The notes under the pieces were generated by a model. The model had not been told where the DNA came from. It was given only the letters and a program-made list of their open reading frames with translations, and did no database searches. From NCBI RefSeq assembly GCF_009389715.1, contig NW_024067781.1, positions 124,001-188,000 on the forward strand: DNA of 64,000 nucleotides, written 5' to 3'. Below, one piece after another: positions 1-12,470 of this stretch (position 1 is the first letter of the stretch; every line of letters begins with the position of its first letter). The position numbers and the translations under genes are program-made. The stretch is from Phoenix dactylifera. Taxonomy: Eukaryota > Streptophyta > Magnoliopsida > Arecales > Arecaceae.

Positions 1-1968
1 CACCTTCTGCCTAGCCGAAGTTACTTGAAGTGCTCGAGATAGGTGGTCCGTACAAATAATGAATAAGAGCGGCGACAAGGGACATCCCTATCTCAACCCC
101 ACTAATGAGACGAAGAATTATGAAGGGGATCCGTTCACCAAAAGGACAAAAGATGGGGCTTGAATGCACCCCTGGATCCACCAAATTCACAAAACGGGTG
201 AAAGCCAAAGCACTCAAATGACTGAGTCATGAAATTCCATCTCATCTTGTTATAAGCTCTCTCCATATTTAACTTGACTCCCATCAAGCTTCTCCATCCC
301 GGTGCCTGTTGGAGATCAGACATAAACTCCTGTGCAATAAGTACATTATCGAAAATGGGAACGGCCCCCAACGAATGCACCCTGCTTCGGACACACTATC
401 CTAGGCAAGATCTTCCTCATCCTTCAGACCAGGATCTTCGCTATTGCCTTGTAAAAAGTGGGTGCACAGGTTAATCAACCAGAAGTGATCGGGTTCTATG
501 GGGATCCTGCCTCTTTGGAATCAATGTAATGAAGGTCCTCTTTCAATCCTTCGGCATTGTCGCTGACAAGAAAAACTGCTGTATCATTGCCGAAACCTCC
601 TGCCCAATAATATGCCAGTACCTCCTAGAAGAAAACTAGGGAAAACATGTCCGAACCCAGGGCTTTATCCTCAGCCAAGGACTAGAGTGCGTCCTAAACC
701 TCCACCGACGACATTGGACTAATCAACTATGAGTTCTCAGCCTTGGAGACCCTCACATATGGCTCTAGCATTGCTCCCCCACCGGAATCAGCCCCCTGAT
801 CAGTCCACTTCGACCGAAAGAAACTGCTCCAAAATTTGTCTGATAGTATCGGGGTCTTCAGTCACCTGCCTACTGCTGTCCCTGATCATGCCAACCCTGT
901 TCCTCTGCTTTCGGATGATGGTCAACTGATGGAGAAACCTTGTGTTTCGGTCCCCTTTCTGGATCCCCTAAATGCGAGACTTCTATCCCCAAAAGTCCTC
1001 CTGCTGCTTTAAGAGCAAGTGATGTCTAGACAACATAGCTCTAAGCTCTACCTGCTCATCGTCGGACGGGCCACCCTGATGCTCCTCTAGAGTTTGAAGT
1101 TTAGTGATGGCCGCTTTTGCTTCCTCCACCCGTCTGAAGATGTTCCCCACCTCTTTCCGGTTCCACTTGAGTAGTCGCCGCCTAGTCAACTCCAGCTTTC
1201 CGAAGACCTTGTACATGACATCCCCCTATACTGGCGTCCGCCAAGCCTTGCGAACCACCTTTCACGACTGTGGGTAGGACATCTAGAGCTTTTCAAAATG
1301 AAAGGGCTTCGAACTGGGACAGGGTGCGAGGTACTCACCAGAATGGGGCAGTGATATGAGGCAATCCGAAGAAAGGTGCCGCAACCAAAAATCGGGGAAC
1401 CGCAGGATCCAACTGAGTGATGCGAACGTTCTGTCTATCCTCTTCCAGACACGAGCTCTCCCAAGCCTGTTGGTTCCACCAAGTAAAGCACGGGCCAACA
1501 AACCCAAGGTCGACCAACCTATTGGTCGTGAGGAACTCCTTGAGCTCCCTAACTTCAATCTTATTAGTAAAGGGGCTTCCCCTCTCTCTTCTCATCCAGA
1601 CTGTCAATACAATTGAAATCTGCTACCACCATTATTGGAAACCCATGTTGGATTAGGCTCGACGCCTCATTCCACAAAACTTTTCTCTTCCTATAGTCTG
1701 TACTTGCATAGGCTGCCCGCAAGACCTAAGAGGGCTCATTCTCTTCTGAAATTACCCGGACCACCTGCTAATTGCACTTGTGGAAAATGTTAGGTTGCAC
1801 TCCCTAGTACTCCAGAATAGACCGGCGGACCCGCTGCAAGCTCACGCCGGACAACCTAGTTTCAAACATAATGCAAACCATAGGATCATGCAAATGTTCC
1901 AAACGACGGAAGGCCGACTTGAATGAGGGTTTACTGGCTCCCCTACAGTTCCACAAGAGGATTTTAAC
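1..1968 (-). mobile_element. LINE (non-LTR) ORF2 fragment: endonuclease plus start of reverse transcriptase, decayed
   Basis: Read on the minus strand, an APE-type endonuclease begins at 1968 with the family signature LLWNCRGASKPSF, followed by an ETRLSG block. A second endonuclease block (LGFVGPCFTWWN) lies near 1490, and the linker typical of plant LINEs (LLKWNRKEVGNIF) near 1150. Reverse transcriptase starts near 380 (NVLIAQEFM, KLNMERAYNKMRW) and runs off the left edge at the QGCPLSP box, where Q is replaced by a stop codon (complement of 88-90). Several frame changes separate these blocks, so this is a dead copy. In this family ORF2 nicks target DNA and primes cDNA synthesis on it. The family assignment is firm; the exact ends are not, because the 3' half lies outside the window. 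Confidence 0.85.
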
Positions 1969-2950
1969 TCCGGATTAGCATATGTGGGCCCTTCCAAGCC
2001 CCTCGACCCCTGCTTGCCCAGGATCCGCACTTGGGCCATCTTCACGTGCCATGGACCCCTGCAAAATTCTCTGAAGTAGCCTGGTCATCTCCCCGTGCCA
2101 CAGTGCATTTGGGCCTGCCTCATTCTGGAACACTCCTGGGGTCTCCAATGCACTCCCACCAAGCACCACGAGGAGAGCGTCCGACTCCTTCCTCCCGCGC
2201 GAGGAGGCGGCTCCGACTGTCGGCGGCCTGCCCCGATCCCCCGCTCGCAAGAGACCGCCTCGTCCACGGTCCGGTCCTACATACGGTTGATTCTCGCTTT
2301 AACCCACTCCATCCATCACCCGCTGCCGAGGTGGGCCACAGCCAGTTGCCGGACGCCGACTGTCACCAACCCCTGCCTTGCCTCCCCTGGGGGACGAAGG
2401 TTCACTGCCCGCGAGCACCGCCGGAGAGAGGCTTCGGCTATGGAAGCGACGCCTCTCGCTCCCCCGGGTCGTGGAACCCTCTCCCGGCATAGGAGGTGCG
2501 GGTCCTTGGCACGGCCCATGCCTCGCGGGCCCGCTTCAGTGGGTCTGGCCCTTGGTGAGACCCACTGGGTCCGGACCGGGTCTTCCTGTCTTCGCCAACT
2601 TCGCCCCATGCTCCATGGCGTGCGCGTTGGGCCTGGCCGGTCTTCGCCTCATCCGCTACGTGGCCCAAATCGCCCCTCCGATTCAGGCTAGTCGGACTCG
2701 GAGCTGCACTAGGTGAGTCCCGCTCGCTTCCTCCCTGCGTGTCGTCGGACCTCCAATTGCTGGCCATTTCTCCACCGAGTGCCGGCACGCCATCTTGTTG
2801 GGCTTTTGCCAGCCCTCGGAGTCCGGCGTGATGTGGGCGAGGCTAGCTTGTTCCGTGGAGCGCCCAACTGCTGCCAACTCGAGTGGATCTGGGCCAACTC
2901 GGAGTGGATCCCAGCCTCTTTCCCCGTCCTGCATGGATAGGATGAAATAC
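1969..2950 (-). mobile_element. GC-rich probable LINE ORF1/5' region
   Basis: This block directly precedes the endonuclease start of the adjoining LINE and ends abruptly near 2940, where the sequence turns AT-rich. It is strongly GC- and CpG-rich, and all frames stay open over long stretches, which is expected of composition alone. No zinc knuckle or RRM-like motif typical of LINE ORF1 could be read. Position and composition suggest the ORF1 or 5' region of the same LINE, but a captured GC-rich gene fragment is equally possible. Confidence 0.4.
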
Positions 2951-3780
2951 TTCATTTATGGCTGAAATGACATAATTTGGAGCCTAAATTTTCTCTACAG
3001 TGATCGTAATTGGCTAATTGCTTCTAGTTTGATGATGGACTTGGTCAGAAGTTCGACTTGCATCAAGTTGTCGATGTTTACTGGAATAAAGCTTCCACAT
3101 ATTAATTTCCTTCCTCCTTTCTTTCTTATAATTTTTTATAAAAATATATATATAAAAATATTAATTTTAAAAAAAAATATGTATGTTAATTTTATTATTT
3201 AGAAGAATATGTATGTTATTATAAAAAAAAAAAAACTCTTATATTTGTTCCAGGGTCTCGTTGGCCTTCGAGGTGGGATCCATTATGCAACTAGATTTTA
3301 TATTTGGGGGCGCACCCGCTGCCTGTGTGACGAAGTTCTTCAGTTCGATTACGTAATTCTCAAGGACCCTCGTCAGCACCTTCAGCTCCCTCGAGTTGAG
3401 AGCCATCAGCGCCATCTCTGTCAGCCTTGGCATCGTTGACGACCTGGCACCTATTGATGCTACCCATCTAATCTAGGATTTCTTTGGTTTTTAAAAAAAT
3501 ATTTTATGTACTAAAAAATTATTATTTTATTTTTTCATTCTAATTTTAGTTAACAGTAGGTTGAGAGCGGATAAATATGAAAATAGCTGAGGTGGTGAGA
3601 ATGGCCAGCAAGTTTGACATTTGTTTCCATTAAAGTCCGTACAATTATTGGTGTTCACACTCTTAGATCTCGAGAAAATGGGCAAGGTCTTGTGGACGGG
3701 ACCGGGCCAAAATCTTTGGACACGTAGGGTGGACACACGAGTTACCGGTCCATCTAATGTCCAAACCGACCGCTTGCAAT
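2951..3780. other. AT-rich interval upstream of the SSL gene
   Basis: It contains homopolymer and AU-rich runs (3120-3235, 3495-3545) and one more GC-balanced island at 3250-3460 without a recognisable protein. No RNA gene or transposon terminus was recognised. It would contain the distal promoter of the gene starting at 3852. Confidence 0.5.
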
Positions 3781-3792
3781 AATGTTACTATT

Positions 3793-3803
3793 CTTTTATA
3801 AGA
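3793..3803 (+). promoter_or_regulatory. TATA-like box of the SSL gene
   Basis: The string CTTTTATAAGA lies about 50 bases upstream of the chosen ATG at 3852, which would leave a short 5' leader of some 20-30 bases. It is a weak, position-based call; no transcript evidence is available. Confidence 0.35.
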
Positions 3804-3851
3804 AGAATCCTGGTACTGCATTCACTCCAACCTCACCGGCGCATCCACTCC

Positions 3852-6800
3852 ATGGCCGAGCCGAGGACCCCCCTGCCTCCTCCCTCCACTCTTCCAAAGC
3901 CCAATCTCACATCGCGTTTCCTTGGTCTTCTTCTGCTAATATTTGTTCCCGTTGTGTTGGCTGCCATTCCTCTTCCATCCCCCGGACTTCGACCCCGGCG
4001 CCGCTTCCCGGCGACCACTCTTTCGGTGACTCCATAGCCGTGCCTGAACGCCATGACCATGTGCTCCGAGGCCAGCGAGCGCATCGGTGAGGGGCTCCTG
4101 CCGGGGCCGGAGGACTTGGCTTACGACGCAGAGAAAGGATATCTTTACACTGGTTGCTCTGATGGCTGGATAAGGAGAGTTGGACTGAAGGACGCCGAGC
4201 TTAAGGTGGAGGATTGGGCTTTTATTGGTGGCCGGCCGCTGGGTCTTGCCATGGCCCCCGGCGGGAGCCTCGTCGTCGCCGACTCCTACAAGGTGAGTCA
4301 TAGAAAAAATTAATTTGAGTTTGCTCGGCCTTAGATAGTAGGATCTTGTTGCCATGAGAAGTCGCCTCTATATTTATGCAATTTTGATTTTATAGTTTGA
4401 ACTTTGAAGGAGAAGAAAAAGGAGTGTCTTAGGGGCCGGCAGTTGCAGTGGTTTAAAACTTAAAACTTGAGACTTCTCCTAAGAAAAAAATCATATCACC
4501 TTAAGTTGATTTCGATTGCACATGTCGAAGGTATCTAGCAGTCCTCGTGGCATCAATCTTTCTTCAAAAATATTCCGAAACTAGTGTTTTTACTGTTTGG
4601 TACTTATAATTCTTTTCCGAACTGACAGGAAAGTAGGTTAGCAAAAACTCAAACAAAGCCAAAGCCAGAAAGCTTACTATTCAAACCATAATTCTTCAAC
4701 TGTGGCCTGCATTTGTTCAAAGGTATGACGATCGATTGACATAAATTTCAAAAGAGAGAAAGACCCTACGAAGTTTTACTAATCAAAAGTCATTAGTCCA
4801 TTTTATATTCTTATTATATGTGCCAAATAGGGCCAATTTCCTCCATGCATTTGGACATCGGATCCAAGACGACACTAAATTGCTTTCTTTGAGGAGGGAA
4901 TGGTTCGAATTGTATCAATTAGTAAATAACCGATGTAGGACTAAATAGATTTTCATCCATATTCTCACATACTCTCTCCATTTAAGCCATGACGTCCTCG
5001 TTAGGTCAAAGATTTAAATCTATTCAAATCTAATCACAAGTACCACGATCGATCTGTGGTTAGTTCTAATGAATCTGTACTGCAATGTCCCTTAGTCCAT
5101 ATTGGTTGTGGGTCTAATTTGCTCTAATACCATTTGTAATAATTCAGGATCTTTCCTAAAATGGTTGGCCAAAAAGTACTATTTGGATTTCTTGATTCTG
5201 TATAAGTATCCAATATCTACCTAGCGAATAATCAATCTAGGACTAAATACACGTCCGCACGGATCCTCATAATCTTTTTTATGATATCAACCATTGGACC
5301 GCATCTTGCACGTATTTCAAAGCACTCAAATATTTTTCTTCCATCTATCTGCATGGATCTCAAAGCAGATGTTGCGAGATCTAATGGTTGATGTCGCACA
5401 ACCTTGTAATAAAGTAATCATATTTGTATTCCATTGAATTTGTTCATTTTTTTTAAATTTAGAAGTTTGTTTTTTATTTGTGGATGATGATCACCATATA
5501 TAATACCTTTTTATCTTGCTCGGATAAATTTCGTATGCTAGAGTCATGTCTGGCGGCGGAAATCTCAACCATTTTTCTTCTCTCGTAATCTCTCTCTCTC
5601 CTTCTCTCTCTATCTTGTAACGTCTATCCCTTCTGTGGAAAGAGACAAACTCCATAGGCTAATGGTCAAGGGAACTTTGGTCGATATCGTTGCAAACAAA
5701 AGTGGTAGCTCATCTAGTTCGTCCTACTAGTAGTGTTCAATGCATGGGCTATTCAAACTCTAACAAAATTTTTGGCACAGTACGCTTTTCTTTGTTTTAC
5801 TCGGTATGAATTTTTTTTTAACCGAATGTCGATACATCATCTGTATCGAGTACCAATATGTCATCTGTATCGAGTACCAATACTGAACCGATAAGATATG
5901 GTATATCTCCATACTGCTCAGTTTGAGCTAGTACTGCATACCTTACCTAGATATTTTAACAAGAAGAGAAAAAGCTTATGGTTCCAAAGGTGGTTGGTAA
6001 TTTTTGAGAAACACATAAATCTCAGAAATAAAATGCTAAACTAATTTATAATTCTATAAGCAAAAAAAAGTAATTTATAACTATCTTATTCCATCTCAAC
6101 TTAAGAAGTTTAGAAGCATTTTTCGTGTGAAATCGGTATACTTTGCTAATATATTTTTTCTTCCAGCCAATTATTTCCAAAATCTAGAGAAGGGATTGGT
6201 TAAGCCTTGAGATGATCGACCAGGACACATGTACTCCACTTTTTCATGTTTTATGGCTAAGCGTCTATTAGACAGTGGCCTTTTTAGCCCCTTTTGTGCT
6301 GTCTACTTGATTTAGTTGATTTATCACAAAGCATCTCGAACTTCCAGTATCATGGGTTTGGAGTTGGTTTCTAGTATCATTCTGTGCTAATTTTCTTTTC
6401 AGATAATTTATTAGGCATCTATCTGATCATTAATGAATGGTCAGTTTGAAAGAATTCATTTAAAAGCTCTATGTGGCTTTGAACAGGCATACCATATTAA
6501 ATTAAGATAGTTTATCTGCATATGGAGGCAGATATTAGTGCACGTAGAGAAGTATATCAATGCACATATACCTGAAACCAGTGCACATCGACCTGGCATG
6601 GAAGCAGAGGAAGTGTATTTCTTTCTATTCTATATATAATTAATAAGAATATAAAAACTAGAGCATAGGCAACCAGAAATCACCTGTGGACAAGAGACCA
6701 ACGTTTAACACGAAAAAACCTTCAGAAGGACCATAGAATCGAGTACAGATCAATCTTCCATTATATTCCAGAAATAACAGGATTGCAAGGTTTTGCTTTT

Positions 6801-9800
6801 TCTTGGAGCATGCCAAAGATCATAGCATCAAGCTTTTTCTTTGGCATGGAAGCAGAGGAAGTGTATTTCTTTCTCTTCTATATATAATTAATAAGAATAT
6901 AAAAACTAGAGCATAGGCAACCAGAAATCACCTGTGGACAAGAGACCAACGTTTAACACGAAAAAACCTTCAGAAGGACCATAGAATCGAGTACAGATCA
7001 ATCTTCCATTATATTCCAGAAATAACAGGATTGCAAGGTTTTGCTTTTTCTTGGAGCATGCCAAAGATCATAGCATCAAGCTTTTTCTTTGGCATGGAAG
7101 CAGAGGAAGTGTATTTCTTTCTCTTCTATATATAATTAATAAGAATATAAAAACTAGAGCATAGGCAACCAGAAATCACCTGTGGACAAGAGACCAACGT
7201 TTAACACGAAAAAACCTTCAGAAGGACCATAGAATCGAGTACAGATCAATCTTCCATTATCTTCCAGAAATAACAGGATTGCAAGGTTTTTGCTTTTTCT
7301 TGGAGCATGCCAAAAGATCATAGCATCCAAGATAACCCTCTCTTGAATCAGAAAACTAATAGAACACATTTCTTGGATCACAACATCAAGAGAACACCTC
7401 TTTTCTTGAACCGAACCCAAATTTCTTGTCTGTTTCTTTTTATAAGAGAGAATCTGGAATGGGCTTTAATCATGGGTTGCTCCATTCCAAATAGCACAAT
7501 CCAAAATGTAAAGGAGTGATAGCCCTAATAATCTTCCGCTCTTGAATTTTGAGGAGAACTTCATCAAGTTCAAATATGATTGGCTTATGCAGATGTGTAG
7601 ACTTCTCCTTGACACCATGAAGGAGGATATCTTCTGCATCAATACCTTGGAGTTTTTTTAAATTTGCATACAAGCTCCTCTTAGTATGTCTTTGACGTTG
7701 AGACCTTTAGCAGTTTTATGTAAGTCTCTTCCTTCAATTCACCATGAAGGTTGCTTTACACCTAGCTGATGATATCTTCACCACTGGTGAGAAAAACTTC
7801 AAAGTCAGCACACTTTTCTTTGTCAAATCATTTCACAACCAGCTTTGCAACCTTGGCTGTGAGCTTTTCCATTCCATCTTCAACTTGAAGACTCATATAC
7901 TGTTGAGCACACAATTTCACTAATTTATAAGTAGTTCTCATGCAAGGCTTCTATATATAGATATCTCTTCTTGCATGGCTCTTGACTACTTTTTGCTTAG
8001 ATACTAGGCACTTTTAGGGCTCGTTTGGTTCGCGGGAAGTATTTTCCCTCCTAGGAATATGATTCCTGGGAATCAGATTCCTAGGAAGAAGATACCTAGG
8101 AAAGTACTTTTGACATGTTTGGTTAACCATGGGAAAGTGACTAATTTCCAAAGTGCTTATGTTTGGTTGACCATCCACTTTCCTAGGAAAGTTATGGTAT
8201 AATTCCTATTATGCCCTTAATAAAAATTAGGTCTTTAATGCCTCTTTAATGCTTCTTTAATGCTGAAGGGTCTTTTTGGGAAAAAATAAAAAAGGAGTGA
8301 TTCCCACCTCATGGGAAAGTAACTTTCCCATGTTTCTCATGGGAAAGACTTTCCCATGAAATGTGGGAATCATATTCCCATGGGAATACCACTTTTCCAT
8401 CTCTCTCCTTTGAAAACTCCAACCAAACAAGAGTCATTTCATTACTTTCCCGTTGACCACACTTTTCCCCCTCGTTTTCCTGCGAACCAAACGAGCCCTT
8501 AGTGGACCTTCTTAATTGTGGATTTGCTTGTGATTGACTATTGGATTGCTTTGGTAGCTCTCCATGCTCCTCAATAAGGTTCTTCTGGTGGCTAATTATG
8601 GGATAGTTTTACTAGCTCGCCATGCTCTACTTCCACACTAAGAGGAATACCATCACCATCATTTCATCCATACCCTTCCTTCTCATTTCCCTCATGAACA
8701 AGTGTTACTGGAGGAGGAACAGCCATCAAGATCAACGAGATCTTCATCCTGTGGTCTTCACCAAAGAGAACATCCTTGATCTTGGCTGCTTTCTCCAATT
8801 GTTTCTCTGGAGGCTAATTATTGGACTAATTCCCTTTTTCACTAATCGCACTCACTCAACCTCAGCTTTGATACCACTTGTTTGGTAGGCGGCATGCTCT
8901 GATATCACTTGATGAGAAAGGAATGTTAAATGAGTTTGGACCAGGTTTCATCTCAGTTCAAAACCAATGCACATAGATGTAGATATAAGTGCGCACAAAG
9001 GAGCATATCAGTGCGCATACACCTAAAATTAGTGCAAATGGACCTGGAACGGCAACAACAGAAATCTATCTCTCTCCCTTCCATGTGTGAATAATGGTTG
9101 AGCCAAACATTCTTTAATTTCATTATTAATATGATATTTTTTATAAATAACCTTACATTTACTCTTTGATATTGTTATAATATCCTTTTCCAGTGGACCA
9201 TTGGCAATAAGGGTACTTCCAATAGTATATAATGAAAATTGTTTTAGGATGCTCTCAAGTTCTTAGTATTTTTCATAAACCCATTGCCGCTGATTGGATT
9301 GCTTCCTTTGTGGCTCACCACTTGGGAGGCTTTGTCTGGGTGGACCACGCATCATTGCCAGAGGGTTTATGCAGTGTTTTGTTTTATGATTTTGTCGGCC
9401 GCATTCACACTCGTAGGGTGTGAGCTGCCGTTGTACCAAAAAAAAAAGAAGAGAGAAATTCATTCATCTAAAGCCATGCATGCATCAACAATCATAGATT
9501 ACTAAACAAATGATGGAATAACTTGGTCCGTTCAACTATTTACAACTGATAGGTAGGCTTCATCTATATGGATCGAGGCTAAAGAATTAGAAAATCTAAT
9601 TTGTAATATGAAAAAAAAAAGAAAAAGAAATGCAGCTACTCAAGTAAAAGTTTATCAATAATATGCGTCCATTTAAGACTAATATGTCATCAATTTGACA
9701 TATGCAATTTTGTAGTCTAGCCCTTGCTTTGCCCATCTCATTTGTGGAAAATACAACATACCAATACATGAAATTTTATTTGTTACCCATGCTTATTCTT

Positions 9801-12470
9801 TTTGACATAATGTAGAGTAGTGAAGAATTAGTAGTTTGATAATATGAACACATGTTTATTGCCAGGGTGTACTATTGGTGAAACCAGACCAAACAGTGGA
9901 ACTAATGACAAATGAGGCTGAGGGTTTGAACTTTCGCTTAACTGATGGGATCGATGTTGCATCTGATGGCTTGATCTATTTTACCGATGCATCCTACAAA
10001 TACAACTTAGAGATGACCATGCTAGACATTCTTGAGGGCCGGCCTCATGGAAGATTGATGAGCTTCAACCCATCCACCAATCAAACAGTGGTGCTTGCAC
10101 ATGACCTCTATTTTGCTAATGGTGTAGCAGTCTCTCCAGATCAACGCTCTATAATCTTCTGTGAGACCCCACTGTAAGTTCATAGATTATCACTTTATGT
10201 CAAAATTATTGTTGGCGCCATATTTTCTATAATGGACATAAAGAAAGGAAAACATATTTAACAGGCAAAGCAAAACAATACAAGTCCTAGAATTTGAAAA
10301 TATGAAAATTTATGTTATAGCGGGTGGGAAACATGTGAAAAACTTATGAAATTATAGAGAAACAATTGGAGATGTTAAAAACTAGTTTATAATACAAGGG
10401 GTTCTTACCCAAATATTAAGGTCCTAAAAATTGAAAAACCTAAAGCAAATAAGGGAAAATGGTGTAAGGCTGCAACTAGAGGTTGGGTTAGGGCCATGAG
10501 TGTAGCTGGAGAAGAAGGCCACCCAAAACTATATAATCAAAGGATCATGCTTGTGCTCACCTTCATCGAGGGTTGCTATTAGTTGACAACAAATAGTACT
10601 TGAAATGGCTTTTATTGGTTTCTAGTCTATTCTTTGTGCTAGTCTGGGGTTATGAAAAACTTTCTCTTGATCTCAAAGAAAGGAATTGAGGAAAATAAGG
10701 CTTTGAAGAAAAAAATTGCAAGAAAGTAAATTTTTGTAAGCTATCTAGCAAGAAAAAGATGATCTAAAACAAAATTATTTTATTAACAAAAGGATTGCAA
10801 AATTTATATCGAAGTATTTATAATTTGACAAACAATTAAAAGAAAGAAGGGTTAGAGTGTGCCAAATTCAAACCAAGGAAGCTTGTTGGCTCTTTCTCAC
10901 GGGGGACCCTTGGAAACCATCTTTCTTCTAGCTCCTTGATTTACTCTTTGCTAAGACTTAGATAGGGTGATTTTAGTGGAGAGTTGTTCTAAGTCTAGGA
11001 GAATTTAATTTAATTCTAGGTAGATCTAAATGGGGATGGAAGAAAGCTGGGGGAGATGGCTCCATTTTGATAGAGCTCTCTCTCTCTCTCTCAACATTTA
11101 TCTTAGAATTTTCTGATCTAACCTAAATATGGCCAAAAGAAGATGCCATAGTTTAAAGATCTATAATGAGTAAAAGATCTCAAATGATACATTTGAGGGG
11201 TATTTATAGATGGAGAGAATTTGAATGAAAGGTTAGAGATTAAGGCTCTAGAAGCTTCCTAAATTCTAAAGATAATAAAGTGCCCTGTGACAAATCATGA
11301 TTGATCTGAAAAATTGCCACAATCCAATAAGTAGCCAGTGCGAATCAAGAGACAAGATGATGTAGACTAGAACCACATCTCTTGTGGTCACAAGACCGGC
11401 AAACAGCCTTTGGGCCACCCTTAATTGGAGAATATAACGTGATATTTAACTCATGGGTCTAAAGAGCTTAGCATTTTATATAGTAAGTTAAGTTGTACTG
11501 AGAGATGACTTTTGACACATTGGCCCAAAAGATGATTTCAAGCTAGCTAACTCAAATGGAATTTGAGGCTCTATACTGCATCCGACATTGAGTAAACTTT
11601 TCAATACCTCTTGAATTGCCCAGATTTGAGCTTTGATGAGGAAGTTATAGTCAAAATAGTGAAACAATGTTAGGATAGTCTGGAGCCATCCTGCATATCA
11701 ATGTAAGGTCCCTAGATTCTATAAATAGCACCCTATATACCCCAGACTTTAATCAATGAATATTGTTCCTGTTAAGTACACATTAACTTGTGTTTGTTGT
11801 TAAGATATTTTGCACGGTGGATTCTTTAGCAAACCATGGTGGTTTCTATGGATAGGAGGCGACGAGGTGGTGGATTTCAATAAGTTGCAGCTATCGAAAC
11901 TTTTTTCCTTGGTCATTTTAAATGAGCTATGTTATTATTGTTATTGCATATTTCTTAATGTAGGAGGAGGTGCAAAAGGTATCATATTGAAGGAGACAAA
12001 AACGGAACGACAGAGAATTTTATCGAGAATTTGCCAGGCTATCCTGATAACATTCGATATAGTGGTGAAGGCCATTATTGGATTGCACTATCATCGGTAT
12101 ACTAATTCTTATTTTTATTTCCTTTACACTTCTAATCTCTTACGTTATGTGTAGTTTATAATTACATGACCATCGTATTCTCTGACTTTTGTAGGGAAGA
12201 ACCATTTCATGGGATATATTATTCAAGTTTCCCTTTATAAGAAAAATGGCTGCCATCCTAGCAAAGTTCTTCTCACCATTTTACTTGTCTCAAGATTCTG
12301 GAATGCTTAGTGTGACTCTAGAAGGGCAACCGCTTACCATTTATTCAGATCGACATTTGATTCTCGTCACTGGTGGGCTTAAAATTGGAAAGAATCTTTA
12401 TTATGGTTCACTCCATGAGTCCTATATCAGTAAGATTGATCTTACTCAATATAGATCAAATGCTATGTAA
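3852..12470 (+). CDS. Strictosidine-synthase-like / adipocyte plasma membrane-associated-like protein, 4 exons, exon 1 frameshifted
   Basis: Exons: 3852-4292, 9866-10173, 11964-12096, 12195-12470; all introns are GT-AG and the phases fit (0, 2, 0). The ATG sits in CCATGGC. The protein starts with a short Pro-rich segment and a signal-anchor (about residues 21-40, [17 protein letters not shown]). A six-bladed propeller of the Str_synth family follows: [21 protein letters not shown] and VADSYK in exon 1; [29 protein letters not shown] and [10 protein letters not shown] in exon 2; [16 protein letters not shown] and GEGHYWIAL in exon 3. Length without the shifts would be about 384 aa, normal for the family. 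Members are endomembrane proteins; most plant SSLs do not make strictosidine, so the substrate is unknown. Three extra single G residues appear in exon 1 (near 3980, 3996 and 4066) and break the frame. Exons 2-4 are clean, so either exon 1 is newly dead or these are assembly errors. Confidence 0.85.
4293..6440 (+). other. SSL intron 1, 5' part
   Basis: AT-rich intronic sequence. Near 5830-5885 a roughly 25-base segment (CATCTGTATCGAGTACCAAT) is tandemly duplicated, and a CT-rich microsatellite lies at 5585-5620. No coding sequence or transposon terminus was recognised. Confidence 0.5.
6595..7330. repeat. 248-bp tandem repeat, about 3 units
   Basis: Units start at GGCATGGAAGCAGAGG at 6595, 6843 and 7091, exactly 248 bases apart. 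The first two units are nearly identical; the third diverges near 7310. The repeat begins at the edge of the left terminal-repeat-like segment of the surrounding element, so local duplication happened after that element inserted. Short ORFs across it are not credible genes. Confidence 0.9.
8017..8498. mobile_element. Tourist-type (PIF/Harbinger) MITE
   Basis: The element is 482 bp with perfect 17-bp terminal inverted repeats GGGCTCGTTTGGTTCGC and a 3-bp target duplication TTA (8014-8016 and 8499-8501), the size and preference expected for PIF/Harbinger. It has no coding capacity. Internally it is rich in short palindromic words built on CCTAGG and CCATGGG, so it could fold extensively. It is nested in the older LTR-type element of SSL intron 1. 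Confidence 0.9.
9200..9447 (+). mobile_element. 5'-truncated LINE 3' end with A tail
   Basis: A plus-strand frame reads [11 protein letters not shown], then a tryptophan/valine-rich segment, then [11 protein letters not shown] before its stop at 9421-9423. This resembles the RNase-H-like C-terminal tail of plant LINE ORF2. A run of A residues starts 15 bases later (9438-9447). The combination fits a short 5'-truncated LINE insertion in SSL intron 1. The left boundary is uncertain. Confidence 0.6.
10174..11963 (+). other. SSL intron 2
   Basis: Bounded by GT (10174) and AG (11962-11963). It contains a CT microsatellite (about 11077-11096). Near 11670-11860 there is a promoter-like stretch with CTATAAATAGCACC at 11719 followed by sequence resembling the R region of a plant LTR, possibly an LTR fragment. 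No coding sequence was recognised. Confidence 0.5.

Larger units (their letters stand above)
6445..9110 (-). mobile_element. Old non-autonomous LTR-type element inside SSL intron 1
   Basis: The segments at about 6530-6620 and 8965-9060 are clearly related to each other (alternating GTGCACAT-like words, then ACCTGG) and lie in the same orientation, as diverged terminal repeats would. Just inside the right copy, 8896-8907 reads GCTCTGATATCA, one base from the complement of the initiator-tRNA primer-binding site TGGTATCAGAGC; a second similar word lies at 8864-8876. This implies a minus-strand element. No gag or pol could be read, so it is non-autonomous or gutted. Ends are approximate. Confidence 0.45.

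Noticed and set aside
2031..2955. Overlapping ORFs of 60-198 aa on both strands in the GC-rich block
   Set aside because: All frames stay open because of composition. No motif or codon signal favours one frame.
3209..3439. Short ORFs on both strands before the SSL gene
   Set aside because: They do not resemble any family I recognise and have no start context or splice partner.
7154..7673. ORFs on the 248-bp repeat and its right flank
   Set aside because: They lie in a decayed non-coding element and change with each repeat unit.
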